From Oncomelania hupensis (lineage: Eukaryota; Mollusca; Gastropoda; Littorinimorpha; Pomatiopsidae): a stretch of DNA of 64,000 bases. The translations under genes were made by a program, and so were the position numbers. The notes beneath the pieces are model-generated. The model worked only from the letters and a program-made list of their open reading frames with translations. It was not told where the DNA came from and searched no databases. The stretch lies in the NCBI GenBank assembly GCA_036898135.1, contig CM072522.1, positions 32,289,951 through 32,353,950 of the forward strand. The letters run 5' to 3'. This document shows, one piece after another, positions 41,294-51,536 of the stretch. Positions within the stretch are counted from its first letter, which is position 1; the number at the start of each line of letters is the position of its first letter.

Positions 41294-41454
41294 ACTGCCT
41301 AACTGAGCCAGCTTTAGCGTACACATGCTTAGCACACAACTGACTTGCATCGTCTGCTTGGCATCGACTTTAATTTACAAAGGCTACAGCAGGCTGAACT
41401 ATTTAAGGCGAGAAGTCTTAGTGCAGGGTCTAAATAGCCTTCTGTGACAATGAG

Positions 41455-41940
41455 GGGGAGGAATTTTAAGAAGCTAAATTGGTGCCCAAATCGTTCATCG
41501 TAGACATCAGACCTTCAGTGTGAACTCGCGTGGGCAAAGCCCATGTGACTCACATGCTAATATTCTACATAAAAATAAGTGCCAAATATAGATTAAGTTT
41601 TAACTAGAAGGGCTAAGCCCACAGGACTCACAAGCTCCTTATGAAACTCGCAACATTTAACATGAAAATGAGTGCCCAGAAGAAGAAAAAAAAAAGAAAC
41701 TGTGGCTTTAAAATGCAAAGAAATAATACGTTGATCTTTCTATGCTCTTGACCTTGAAATGAAGCTTGACATCCGGTTCCAATTACACTCATGTACTATC
41801 AAATAAAGTACAGCAAAAGTTGTATTATACCAAAAAACGATGACCTTGGGATGACCTCGACCTTCGGTAACCCTGGCGTTTGGATGACCTTGACCTTTAC
41901 ATGACCTCTCAAGCATGTCTGATGAAATAACCCAATGTTG
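41455..41940. repeat. GGGCAAAGCCC and TGACCTTGACC repeat blocks
   Basis: CGTGGGCAAAGCCCATGTGAC and AGAAGGGCTAAGCCCACAGG, followed by CAACATTTAACATGAAAATG, recur at 63908-64000. Next comes a block with several GACCTTGACCTT words (41748-41905). No gene. Confidence 0.6.
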
Positions 41941-41944
41941 CATA

Positions 41945-42820
41945 CTATGGTGTTATAAACTTCTCGTGAGTGTTATAAAATAATTAGCTTTATTCTCTGA
42001 AGATTCCTACAAACTTGATATTAGTTTGTAAACAGTTTTTAATGTTCCAATTTCACGTATACTCGCATTCATCAAAAGGCCAATTACACTAGTTGAGACA
42101 GAGAGATATACTTGAAACACTGAAGATGTAAAATACACAACAGTTGAAACACAACACCAATGTATGTTTTGCTAATTTTATGGTTCAATTTTTTTCTCAT
42201 TCAGTAGAATAATTATTAAAACAGAATTCAAGGAAACTATAAGTCCTAAAGTAATAAAATAATAAATAGCTGAACTGTAATATAATCTTATTTTTCTCTG
42301 AAGCAATCCCGTTTCCAGTCTGACAGACAATTACATTTATTAATTTATGAAAATATTTTATGCACTTACAAAATTAGTTTCAATATTATATTTCCAACAA
42401 GTAAATCATAAAATATAAATATTCAAATTACCCTGTCTGTCATGAACAGAATCCAGAATCACCACAGTGAAAAACAGAAGTAGCCTACACAGTAAAAATA
42501 TTTCCAAGTGACACAAAATAAGCATTCACTTTTTTTCACAGTCTATCTTTCATTCCACTAATAGGCCTACACTATCCTAGTCCTATTTCATCCAATCACA
42601 GACACTCTCAAATGACTTTATATAGCCGAGTCTTAACATCAAAATATTAATGAACTAGGAAATATAGTACCCACACAAAGCGAATACATATACCACATGC
42701 CTATGTCAACAGCCCTCACTTGTGTCCTAACCAAAGAGCCTATATACTATAAAAGGTATATCTTGTGAAAAAGAGCAAGGCCGAATAAGCAGAGTTGCGT
42801 CCCTGTCTCGCCGGTCCGAT
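41945..42820. other. No gene recognised
   Basis: AT-rich sequence without recognised repeats, ending in the 5' flank of the THAP-like exon. Confidence 0.4.
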
Positions 42821-42821
42821 C

Positions 42822-42950
42822 ATGGCGGCAACAAAAGACAGAAAGAGGCAGGGGGACGAGTTTTGCAGTGCTATTAACTGCACAAATTGCAGAAGCAAAG
42901 ATTCCTGCAAGTCAAAGTCTTTTTTTCGTTTCCCCAAAGACCCGGAAATG
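42822..42950 (+). CDS. THAP-domain first exon (fragment)
   Basis: ATG at 42822 encodes MAATKDRKRQGDEFCSAINC, then TNCRSKDSCKSKSFFRFPKD and PEM. This matches the start of a THAP zinc finger: the first Cys pair (C-x4-C), Asn-rich loop, and the FFRFPKDPE strand. In THAP genes an exon often ends just after this point, but here the expected AG|GTAAG reads AT|GTCTT, so the donor looks destroyed. The C-x2-H half and AVPTIF motif are not present downstream. It could be a dead THAP gene or part of a P-element-like transposon; no terminal repeats were seen. Confidence 0.6.
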
Positions 42951-43079
42951 TCTTATTTATTCATGATTGTAGTGCTCATATGTCGATACTACGTAAACAA
43001 CAACAACAAAAAGAACATCTTTATCAGTTCATGTCCTAGGCATGTGCTTGTGATACAACTTCCATTTTAATTAGAATCA

Positions 43080-43936
43080 GGATGATCAATCATTTTATTT
43101 ACTTACATATAATATGATTGATAAAATTATTTTAGTCTAGGATATAGTGGTGTTAAAAAATAAATTCCTAGGGGGTTTATGTCAAACTGTTGTCGTCAAA
43201 TACCTTATGCTATACTACTAGTCCAGCCTATTAATATTATATATTATTATTTTATAATTATTCTTATTATATTATATATGTATATATCATATATTATATT
43301 ACATTATTATTATTATTGTTTAAAGTTTCTTTTAATTAAGCTGCGTAGGCCTATAAAAGGCTATATGAACTTTGGTAGTTTTGTTATTATCTATTACCTA
43401 TTTTACCAAGGTACATCACTCAGGGATGATCATTGTCAATTGTGTTGCATGGAAATATGGCAATTAATGCATATTGCAATGTTCATTGTATTGGTTGCCT
43501 TCCATTTGAATAATTATCATTAGAGCGGGAGGGTGTATAGAGATGGAGTGAGTTGGATAGGTAGATGGGAGCAGAGTTATTTAGAGACTTGTAACAGAGA
43601 GACAGGATCTGGTAGTGAATGTGTAGATATAATTCTGCCTGTTCATCTTTCAGGTGTGTTACCTTTATTGGCAATATCAGATATATATCTATTTTTAAAT
43701 TTGTCTTGGCTATTAATATTTTCCTTTTTTTTCTTTGGCTATTTTTTTTTTTTTTTAAAGAGAGGGAAAGTTGTGTATTTTTGTCGCAACAAAAGTAGAA
43801 GGCATTAATGCATATCATAGATGCATATTTCATGTACCATAAATTTGGCCATTGTGAATTACTTTATCTTTTTGTTGTGTGTGTATTTTTTAAAATAATA
43901 TCTTCCTCTTAAAATTAATTGTTTCTTATATTAGAA
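43080..43936. other. No gene recognised
   Basis: AT-rich, with TTA-rich stretches around 43240-43320 and a T-run at 43742. No feature. Confidence 0.4.
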
Positions 43937-44395
43937 ATCTGCCATCTTCCTATATGCTTGCGAAGCATGGACCCTCACAGCAGATCTCCAACGAAGAATA
44001 CAAAGCATGGAGATGAGGTGCTACAGAAGACTTCTGTGCATTTCCTATACCCAACACATCACCAACGTTGAAGTCCGACAGACCATCACACAAGCCATTG
44101 GACAACACGATGACCTGCTCACAGTGGTGAAGAAACGGAAACTCCGATGGTATGGCCACGTCACCAGATCATCAGGCCTTGCAAAGACCATTCTGCAAGG
44201 CACAGTGCAAGGAGGTAGAAGAAGGGGGAGACCGAAAAAGAGGTGGGAGGACAACATTCGAGAATGGACTGGTTTGACACTGAGCGAAGCCATGAGGGCT
44301 GCTGAGGACAGAGAAAGATGGAGTATGCTGGTTAAGCGATCATCTGTGGTGCCCCTACGACCTTCGGGTTATGGGACAGGATAGGATAGGATAGG
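43937..44395 (+). pseudogene. RTE-like LINE, 5'-truncated 3' end with (GGATA)n tail
   Basis: The best-preserved C-terminus of this LINE family: an open frame from ACEAWTLTADLQRRIQSMEM through RRLLCISYTQHITNVEVRQT, VVKKRKLRWYGHVTRSS, GRRRGRPKKRWEDNIREW and LTLSEAMRAAEDRERWSML to the stop, then (GGATA)n at 44376-44393. The RKLRWYGHVxR and GRPKxRWxDNI motifs are typical of RTE/Jockey-like LINE C-termini. RT is absent because of 5' truncation. Related copies: 7870, 23428 and 46957. Confidence 0.88.
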
Positions 44396-45387
44396 CCATA
44401 AATTAAATCAGCACATTTCAACAAATCTATTTTGTACTTGTGTGGGGCCATGGGTATAAATTAATAATTTTACTTACAAACTGTGTGCATGTAGTCATTT
44501 TTTAAAATTATTTTATTTACCAAACGTTTAGAAAAGGACAAAAGTTATATATATACATACATAGATACACACATATATGATTTTTTATTTTGCTTTGAGT
44601 TTACTATAATATATAATATATTTTTTTAAATCGAATTTGAAACAGTACTGAATGCTACAGAACAGTAGTGGACAGGTTAGCAATGGAGCTAACACCATGT
44701 TTTTTCCTCGCGCACTCACAGCACTAAGCTATACAAGTTACACCTCTTTATAGTATACAACCTCTTTGTCCTAACTCTATAAACACAAGATGTGTACACA
44801 AATGTAAATACAGTATTTGACTTTTCGTTAGGATAATTCATGTACAAAATGTCATAGTACTTCAATATTTTGTGGTCTACACTGCTTGACCGTTGTACTT
44901 TGTATTTTTTCATAAAATTGGAATCTAAAAAATCAATGTATAATAATAATAATAATAATGTGGATTTATATAGTGCAGTTTCCATATATATGCACAGGCT
45001 CGTATACTTTAAGAACATGGTTTAAAAATTAAATTTAAAAATGACGTCATAAACAATGCCGCAAGAGAAAATATAAAGAGAATCGTACTACATGTACAAT
45101 GACAGCAATCCTGACATACCACAGACATAAAACCATTTATATAACTAAAATTTTATAAATTAACAATCAATTTGTAAACAAGGTATACAAAATTTAAGTT
45201 CATACTAACAATTAAAAAACACAAAAACTTCTTCCAATCTGTACAACCATTGTGCCCAATCCCATCACTCTCTCTCTCGAACATCACACCCCACCACTAC
45301 TGATAATCTTTCCCCCACACACATGGAATAGGAACGTATGTACAGCACATTGATGTTCCACTTGTTAAATGATTTATTAAGGTATGG
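44396..45387. other. No gene; small SINE-type tail
   Basis: AT-rich. At 44939-44975 an (ATA)n run next to TGTGGATTTATATAGTGC looks like the end of a SINE or LINE read on the minus strand. Nothing else. Confidence 0.4.
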
Positions 45388-45392
45388 ATGGC

Positions 45393-46027
45393 TGTTACGT
45401 TGAAACGCGAATGGTAGTATGTCTGAAACGCGCACGATAGATCTAATCGTTTCCTTTTGCAAAGTATTCAATAATAGAGTTTATTTACCTTTGATTTGAG
45501 TTTGCGTTGTTGTTAGGAGAAGTTTTGTATAACGTTGATAATTTTCGTTAGTCGATATTATTGGAGAATTCTCTAGATTTGAGTATTTACTATCAATTTA
45601 AACATCCCGATAGATGTAGAAAGTTGAGAACCTTCCCGGAAGGAGAAGAAATATGTATGACGTAAGACAGTGATGACGAAGTCTAAAGCGATTAGTAAAT
45701 TGCGTCATACGAGATCGTTCCACCTTGTTCTGGACTAGAGAAAAAATTATATATTCGATGCTCTGTGTGTTGTTGGGAGTTGAGTTGAGAATTGTATGCA
45801 GATGTTGATGTGTGCTGAATAAAAGTGGAAAACTTCACACGAAGACTTTGACTTGTTGCTGAGTGAGCAGGCTGCGTGGATAAACGAATCTGAGTTACAC
45901 ACCCATCAGGGATCCAAGCATCGGGGCTGAATCAAATACTGATAGAAAACACCAACATCAAACGGAGTGTAACATTTTGGGTATGTTGGCCCCTCCCACA
46001 TACTACCATTCGCGTTTCAACGTAACA
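45393..46027 (+). mobile_element. LTR-B copy 2 with an inverted second U3 end
   Basis: Bases 45393-45974 are a full 582-bp LTR-B (compare 15171-15752). They are followed by 23 bp of other sequence and then by 45998-46027, the perfect 30-bp reverse complement of the LTR start. The 5-bp TSD ATGGC flanks the whole unit (45388-45392, 46028-46032), not the LTR alone. So the integrated molecule had the U3 terminus TGTTACGTTG at both ends. Confidence 0.93.
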
Positions 46028-46129
46028 ATGGCGCATATCGAACTAAGGTCAAGACAGTCAGAATGACAGTGAGCAGTTAGTCATTGTTTATAGCAGACTT
46101 GCCTTGGACTTTATGTAATTAACTAATAA

Positions 46130-46350
46130 TCTGATTTCGACACCCGGACAGAAGAGAGTTACGATAATCTAGTCTGGAAAGTACAAATGCACAAACTAAA
46201 GTTTTGATGGCTTCAACTGTCAGGTAACAACAGATGGAACTGATCTGACGTACAGCTGCATAAGCTGAATGACAGACATGAGTAATGAGTATATCTAGGG
46301 GCATGTCATCAGAGATAACTTATCCGAGGTTTTTAGCAGATGATGAGAAA
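46130..46350 (-). pseudogene. CR1/L2-like LINE fragment
   Basis: Minus-strand reading: SDDMPLDILITHVCHSAYAA, VRQISSICCYLTVEAIKTLV and CAFVLSRLDYRNSLLSGC, the thumb region following the RT core in CR1/L2 LINEs. Upstream a frame change separates the (K)NLG motif. No terminal sequence is present. Confidence 0.75.
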
Positions 46351-46683
46351 TACAATATTTTTTTCCAACACGAACAGAGCTGGGTAGGGAAGCTGACGTG
46401 TATGCTGCTTTTTTTTTTTTTTTTAAACTGCTTATCAACAGATATTGGTATGTACTGGTTTTTTTTATTATTTTACATAAAAAAAAGTTCATAGCACACT
46501 TGGGACAATAATAGGCGATCACTACACAGCCCTAGGCTAAGCAAACCAAATAAAAGTTATTAACAAAGAAGCCAAAACACTATTTCAATCTTTTCAACGT
46601 TTTCCACGTACATTCCTGCCTCTGCTTATTTGTTCCCTGACTGCAAGCCATTCACACATTAATAATCTTAGACATTGGAGAAA
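46351..46683. other. No gene recognised
   Basis: T-runs near 46410 and 46460; otherwise featureless. Confidence 0.4.
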
Positions 46684-47556
46684 GTTAGTTAATCATTGCT
46701 AACAGTGTCCAGCGGGCTGCAAAGAGCCAAATCAGGACCACAAAATCGAGACCACAATTTCGCTGAAAGAGGACTCACGCCCGATCCTCATAAAAGATCT
46801 GCCGAAACAACCCTAGTGGTAACACTGAAGGCACTCCACCAGCCGGTCACTTTACAACAAAGACATCCCACTCAGGAGACGCTGAGACTATACTCTAATT
46901 TATTGAACTCCCATTTACCAAAACAAAATAGAATACATACATCATTATAAAATATCCTATCCTATCCCTATCCTCTCCCGTAACCCGGTGGTCGTAGGGG
47001 CACCACAGGTGATCATTTAACCAGCATACTCCATTCTTCTCTGTCCTCAGCAGCCCTGATGGCTTCGCTCAGTGTCAAACCAGTCCATTCTCGAATGTTG
47101 TCCTCCCACCTCTTTTTCGGTCTCCCTCTTCTTCTACCTCCTTGCACTGTGCCTTGCAGAATAGTCTTTGCAAGGCCTGATGATCTGGTGACGTGGCCAT
47201 ACCATCAGAGTTTTCGTTTCTTCACCACTGTGATAAAATATCAACAAAACACATGTAAAATGCCTACATTGCCAAATAATAACATCATAGGAAGCCCCAG
47301 TGACCATTTAGCAGAAAGTGTCCAATATTCCCAAGTTGACCCAACAGACCTCACACACAAATGAGGAGTTTTGTCCGGGGAAGAGATTTCAAGAAAAAAG
47401 GTAGGTGACTGGTCTAGCGAAGAAGAAGATAGTATGGTAGATTGAATGAGAAAGAACAAAAGAGAAAGACTGCAACAGTGGGAATTTAAAGCACTAAATT
47501 TCCAGAAAGTGAGGATACTATTTGTACTGAAACCCCCAGCATCCCCACGGGGGGGA
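46684..47556 (-). repeat. Family A retroposon, A1 copy split by an RTE-like LINE end
   Basis: Near-complete A1 copy interrupted at AATATC (46956) by a 276-bp LINE piece and resuming at 47233. The 5' hairpin at the right end is CCCCCAGCATCCCCACGGGG. Confidence 0.9.
46957..47232 (-). mobile_element. RTE-like LINE, 5'-truncated insertion with 10-bp TSD
   Basis: Target ATAAAATATC is duplicated at 46947-46956 and 47233-47242. The sense strand (minus) has only the last 250 bp of the LINE ORF (VVKKRKLxW through RRGRPKKRWEDNIREW) and a (GGATA)n tail. It is younger than its family A host. Confidence 0.93.
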
Positions 47557-47643
47557 AGATGTTGGAGAAAACACATGTCCACAGGCAGGTTTTCTCTACA
47601 TTCTTCATAGCCATTTCACCACCCAATGGCCATTTAAACGTAA

Positions 47644-47708
47644 GTGGTCCTGATTCCGCCCTTGGCAGTCCGCTGGACTCTATAAACACTGAATATCTAT
47701 CTATCTAT
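47644..47708 (+). repeat. Family A, strongly 5'-truncated A1 copy with (TATC)n tail
   Basis: GTGGTCCTGATTCCGCCCTT then GGCAGTCCGCTGGACTC and a TATAAACACTGAATA end, followed by (TATC)3. This is the last 50 bp of A1 in plus-strand sense. No clear TSD beyond ATTTAA-like words. Confidence 0.7.
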
Positions 47709-47712
47709 TTAA

Positions 47713-48374
47713 CTCTTTGCCTGCCAGGCATGTTTCCACGTTTGTGCCAGACATTTCTCTGGCACCGGAAAGAAAGTTCAGTACCTTAGGCATTTAAGCT
47801 ACTGTTCTTTCAATAATAGTTGTTAAATAGACATATTTCATATCAAATTAAAGGTAAAAGAGTGAAGAATAAGAAAAAAAACCACAAAAATGTTAATTTG
47901 ATTATGTTATTGAAATATGTGTTTTTAAAGCATGTTGATCTTTTTGAAATGATAAAATAAAATAAAAGTATTTCTACATACCACAGTGATAAAAAAAATC
48001 TGGAGGAATAATTCCAATCACTGAATCAGCTTCACACACCAGAAAGAAAATTTATTTAGGATCAAAATACACATTACAGTTTGAAATTATATTGATTATT
48101 AGCAGAGTTTGACACACTGTCGATTGTGCCCATCACAATGCTTAGTAAAATGCACAAAAAACACTCTAAAAACGAATCAATTTGAAGAAACCACGCAAGT
48201 GTCGATCGAGAACGAAAGTAGAAAGAGTTATCTCTCTTTGGTTAAAATAAAACTTGGATTGGACTGCGCAAAAAACCGGAACGAAACGGAATACTGAAAT
48301 CGACGATATATCGTCGATTGGCACAAACATGGCGGCTCAGATCGACGATATATCGTCGATTGGCAGGCAAAGAG
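47713..48374 (-). mobile_element. piggyBac-like MITE, TTAA target, copy 2
   Basis: TTAA at 47709-47712 and 48375-48378; ends CTCTTTGCCTGCCA / TTGGCAGGCAAAGAG. It is the inverted counterpart of 20928-21591, with both 20-bp palindromes (ATCGACGATATATCGTCGAT) and the GTGCCAGA hairpin preserved exactly. It inserted directly beside a truncated family A copy. Confidence 0.9.
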
Positions 48375-48429
48375 TTAAAGGTAACATCCATCCTTGCAAA
48401 AGGGAGCTAATAGTAGTTTCTCTGTCTGC

Positions 48430-48790
48430 ATTACTCATACTCATACTCATACTCATACTATTTTATTCATCCATAAGGAAATTAAATTCGTCATCAGCAG
48501 GTCATCAAGAAGACAACAAAACAATATAATAAATATACTAAAATTCCAAGCATCACACCAATTATTAAAACTAATAGACAACAGTCATCAAGAAGACAAC
48601 AAAACAATATAAAAATATACTAAAATTCCATCATCACACACCGACACACACACCATATGCAATCACACCAGAATTATTAAAACTAGTAAACAACAGTCAT
48701 CAAGAAGACAACAACAATATAATACATATACTAAAATTCCAAGCATCACACCAACAACCACCAAGACTATAGAACAACAGTCATCACACA
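48430..48790. repeat. Irregular tandem repeat, about 80-130 bp units
   Basis: The segment AACAGTCATCAAGAAGACAAC ... AATATACTAAAATTCCA ... ATCACACCA recurs about three times (48495, 48580, 48694), with a partial fourth at 48775 and an intervening CACACACCGACAC(A/G)CACACC. A (TCATAC)n run precedes it at 48436-48460. Confidence 0.8.
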
Positions 48791-48807
48791 CCGACACGCA
48801 CACCATT

Positions 48808-48912
48808 TAAAAAATAAAAAATAAAAATAAAAATAAAAATAAAAATAAAAAATAACAATAAAAATAAAAATAAAAATAACTGAATAAAAATAAAAATAAA
48901 AATAAAAACATT
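48808..48912 (-). repeat. (TTTTTA)n 3' tail of the Rex1/CR1-group LINE
   Basis: About 100 bp of AAAAAT/AAAAATA hexamer repeats directly beyond the 3' UTR of the LINE ORF at 49040. Position and periodicity fit a LINE 3' tail. Confidence 0.8.
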
Positions 48913-49039
48913 CCGAAACTCTGAGACCCCCAACAGTGCTCGGCCGCCGCCCACAGTACAAAACATCAGACAGCTGCAGGAATGAAGGAATGCAGCAACA
49001 GTAAAACAACAATCACATATTGACTAAAGTGCATTAGGC

Positions 49040-51322
49040 CTACTCTAAATCTGTGACCATAACAGTATTTCGGTTACCGTTAAAAAATCTAACAGCTGCA
49101 GGGATAAAGGAGCGCCGAAAACGCTCCGTTCGGCACCGTGGCATGGTAAATCTACCGCTCCGTGCACTGTGGAGATGCAACAGTGCGCCGTGGAGGGGAT
49201 GCTCTGGATCAATCAGAACAGCCCTGGACTTGCTGGCAAGCCTCTTCTCAACAACAATTTCAATTTGATCAAGGCTCCCGCCTACAACAGAACTCGCTTT
49301 CTTTATCAGTCTATTAAGTCTGCCCTTGTCCCGCGCAGAGGCGTTCCCTCCCCAACACACCGATGCAAACAAAATCACACTGCACACCATACTCTGATAG
49401 AACATATTCAACATCTTGTTACACACATTGAATGATCTTAGTTTGCGAAGGAAAAACAATCTTGACTGTGTCTTTTTGGAAACAGCATCAATATGACTAG
49501 ACCAACTTAGCTTGTTGTCTAAAACTACTCCTAAGTACTTGTACTCATTGACAATCTCAATAGCCTCACCCTTGATGACAACAGGGAGGACAGTGTTTTT
49601 CTTTTTGTGAAAATCAATAATCATTTCCTTTGTTTTACTTGCATTTAATACCAAAAAGTTGGAGTCACACCAAGACACAAAATCATCAATACGTTCTCTG
49701 TACGAGTACTCACCATCATCAAGGATACAACCGACCATGGCAGAGTCATCAGAAAATTTCTGAAGATGACATGACTCGCCTTGCACTTTAAAATCAGATG
49801 TATACAATGTAAACAAAAATGGTGACAAAACGGTACCCTGAGGCGCTCCGGTAAAAGTGTTTATCGTATTTGAAGTACACATACCATTCCATCGTACAAA
49901 CTGTGGTCTGTCTACCAAATAATCCAAAATCCATTTCACTGTGTTAGGGTGCAAAAACATATTTTGTAACTTATGAGCCAAAAGATGAGGCTGAATTGTC
50001 TGAAATGCCGAAGAAAAATCAAAAAACATGATTCTGACACAGGCAGAGCTCTTTTCCAGATGTGTGTACACAGAGTGCAACATGTACAATAATGCATCAT
50101 CCACCCCCACTTTGGCCCTATATGCAAACTGCAATGGATCTTGAAAATCAGCAACCTGGGTCTTCAGTACAGGTAACATTAATCTTTCAAAAACCTTCAT
50201 AATGTGAGAGGTTAGAGCCACAGGCCTGTAATCATTAAGGCAAGACACCTTACCTTTCTTCGGCACTGGCACTATACAAGAAGTTTTCCAAGCAGATGGA
50301 ATTTTGCACAAGGACAAAGACATGGAGAACAGGGTGTGAAAAATCCCACAAAGCTGGTCAGCACATATGGACAGTACCTTAGGCTTGATGCCATCCGGTC
50401 CTGCTGACTTGTTAACCTTAATCTTTTTCAGCTGTTTACAAACATCAAGAACTGACAGTGTGACAGGCTCCTGTACACCGGGGTCAGATAAGTTCCCAGA
50501 TCTCTCAATCATAGTCTGTTCATTCTTAAAATCATGGACATCAAACCTTGCATAAAAATTATTCAACTCATCAGCAAAATCAGAACCCGCACCTGAACAA
50601 TCAACTTCCTTTTTCTTTGCACACCCCGTTATTTTCTGCATACCTTGCCAGACTTCCTTAGCATTGTTGCTCTCCAGTCTTGCTTCTAATTTCTTTTTGT
50701 ACTGCTCTTTCCCCTCCTTTATAGACTTTTTCAACTCTCTCTGTACATTCCTTAATTCATCTTTATCCCTACTTACAAAAGCAGCTCTTTTCTTTCTCAA
50801 CAAGTCCTTCATCTCCCTTGTGATCCAAGGTTTACAATTTGCAAACTGTGTGACCTGCTTGACTGGCACAACATTATCAACACAAAAATTAATATAATCA
50901 GCCACTGTTTCAGAAAGTTCATCAAGTGAATCACAAGCATCAACAAAAACATCCCAATCAGTACACTCCATACAACCTCTCAGTGCATCACACGCCTCAG
51001 TTGTCCAGCATAGTACAGATTTTGCAATCGGGGGCCTACGTTTGACAAGAGGTGTGTACGTTGGCAACAAGTGGGTCAGGCAATGATCAGACTTACCCAG
51101 AGGTGGCAAGGTCTTACAGCGGTAAGCCTCCTTGACATTACAGTAAAACAAATCCAAAGTATTATCACAGCAAGTAGGACAGTCAACATACTGTTTAAAA
51201 GTAGGCAAAACTTTCTTCAAACTACACTGATTAAAGTCTCCCGTCACCAAGCACAGTGCATCAGGCGACTTAGATTGCTGATCAGCTAACACCCCAGCCA
51301 CAGTCTCTACAGCGATCTTTTC
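49040..51322 (-). CDS. Non-LTR retrotransposon ORF2, Rex1/CR1 group, 5'-truncated but open
   Basis: One uninterrupted minus-strand frame (776 codons including about 16 of flanking sequence up to 51370) starts inside the endonuclease domain (NEKIAVETVAGVLADQQSK, LVTGDFNQCSLKK with the catalytic GDFN, and GKSDHCLTHLLPTY with the SDH motif). A coiled-coil-like Lys/Glu region and a full RT follow: NKSAGPDGIKPKVL, VPVPKKGKVSCLNDYRPVAL, IMFFDFSSAFQTI, FTGAPQGTVLSPFLFTLYTS, the active-site FSDDSAMVG, and YKYLGVVLDNKLSW. The C-terminus ends RFRRSFIPAAVRFFNG, a signature of Rex1/Babar-type LINEs. All RT motifs are intact. 5' truncation makes it non-autonomous. The lack of stops suggests a recent insertion. 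Confidence 0.9.
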   Translation of the reverse strand, partial: EKIAVETVAGVLADQQSKSPDALCLVTGDFNQCSLKKVLPTFKQYVDCPTCCDNTLDLFYCNVKEAYRCKTLPPLGKSDHCLTHLLPTYTPLVKRRPPIAKSVLCWTTEACDALRGCMECTDWDVFVDACDSLDELSETVADYINFCVDNVVPVKQVTQFANCKPWITREMKDLLRKKRAAFVSRDKDELRNVQRELKKSIKEGKEQYKKKLEARLESNNAKEVWQGMQKITGCAKKKEVDCSGAGSDFADELNNFYARFDVHDFKNEQTMIERSGNLSDPGVQEPVTLSVLDVCKQLKKIKVNKSAGPDGIKPKVLSICADQLCGIFHTLFSMSLSLCKIPSAWKTSCIVPVPKKGKVSCLNDYRPVALTSHIMKVFERLMLPVLKTQVADFQDPLQFAYRAKVGVDDALLYMLHSVYTHLEKSSACVRIMFFDFSSAFQTIQPHLLAHKLQNMFLHPNTVKWILDYLVDRPQFVRWNGMCTSNTINTFTGAPQGTVLSPFLFTLYTSDFKVQGESCHLQKFSDDSAMVGCILDDGEYSYRERIDDFVSWCDSNFLVLNASKTKEMIIDFHKKKNTVLPVVIKGEAIEIVNEYKYLGVVLDNKLSWSSHIDAVSKKTQSRLFFLRKLRSFNVCNKMLNMFYQSMVCSVILFASVCWGGNASARDKGRLNRLIKKASSVVGGSLDQIEIVVEKRLASKSRAVLIDPEHPLHGALLHLHSARSGRFTMPRCRTERFRRSFIPAAVRFFNGNRNTVMVTDLE

Positions 51323-51536
51323 ATTAGCTGTAGAGACATGTAATGATGAAATGTCAAACAGGGCGTGCATCTGCAGTACTCATGGGGTTAAAAACATTGT
51401 ATGCCATAGACACAATTTCATGCATTATAGTACTACTGTCACTGTCTAGCTGCTAAATGGAGGCTCTCCAGGTACTGTAATTGGCTTAGGAAGTTAGCAG
51501 CTACCACCGCTACCCTATACCATATGTGTACTGATG

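Larger units (their letters stand above)
39516..41449. mobile_element. Solo LTR, family LTR-C copy 2, with nested SINE and family A
   Basis: Starts TGTGATGGTGGG and ends CCTTCTGTGACA, flanked by ATGAG at 39511-39515 and 41450-41454. It matches the LTR-C copy at 17525-18624 over most of its length. Removing the nested SINE, the nested A2 copy and their duplicated targets leaves about 1.0 kb. No internal retroelement region is present. Confidence 0.9.

Noticed and set aside
49053..51289. Several plus-strand frames within 49-51.3 kb
   Set aside because: Shadows of the intact minus-strand LINE ORF.
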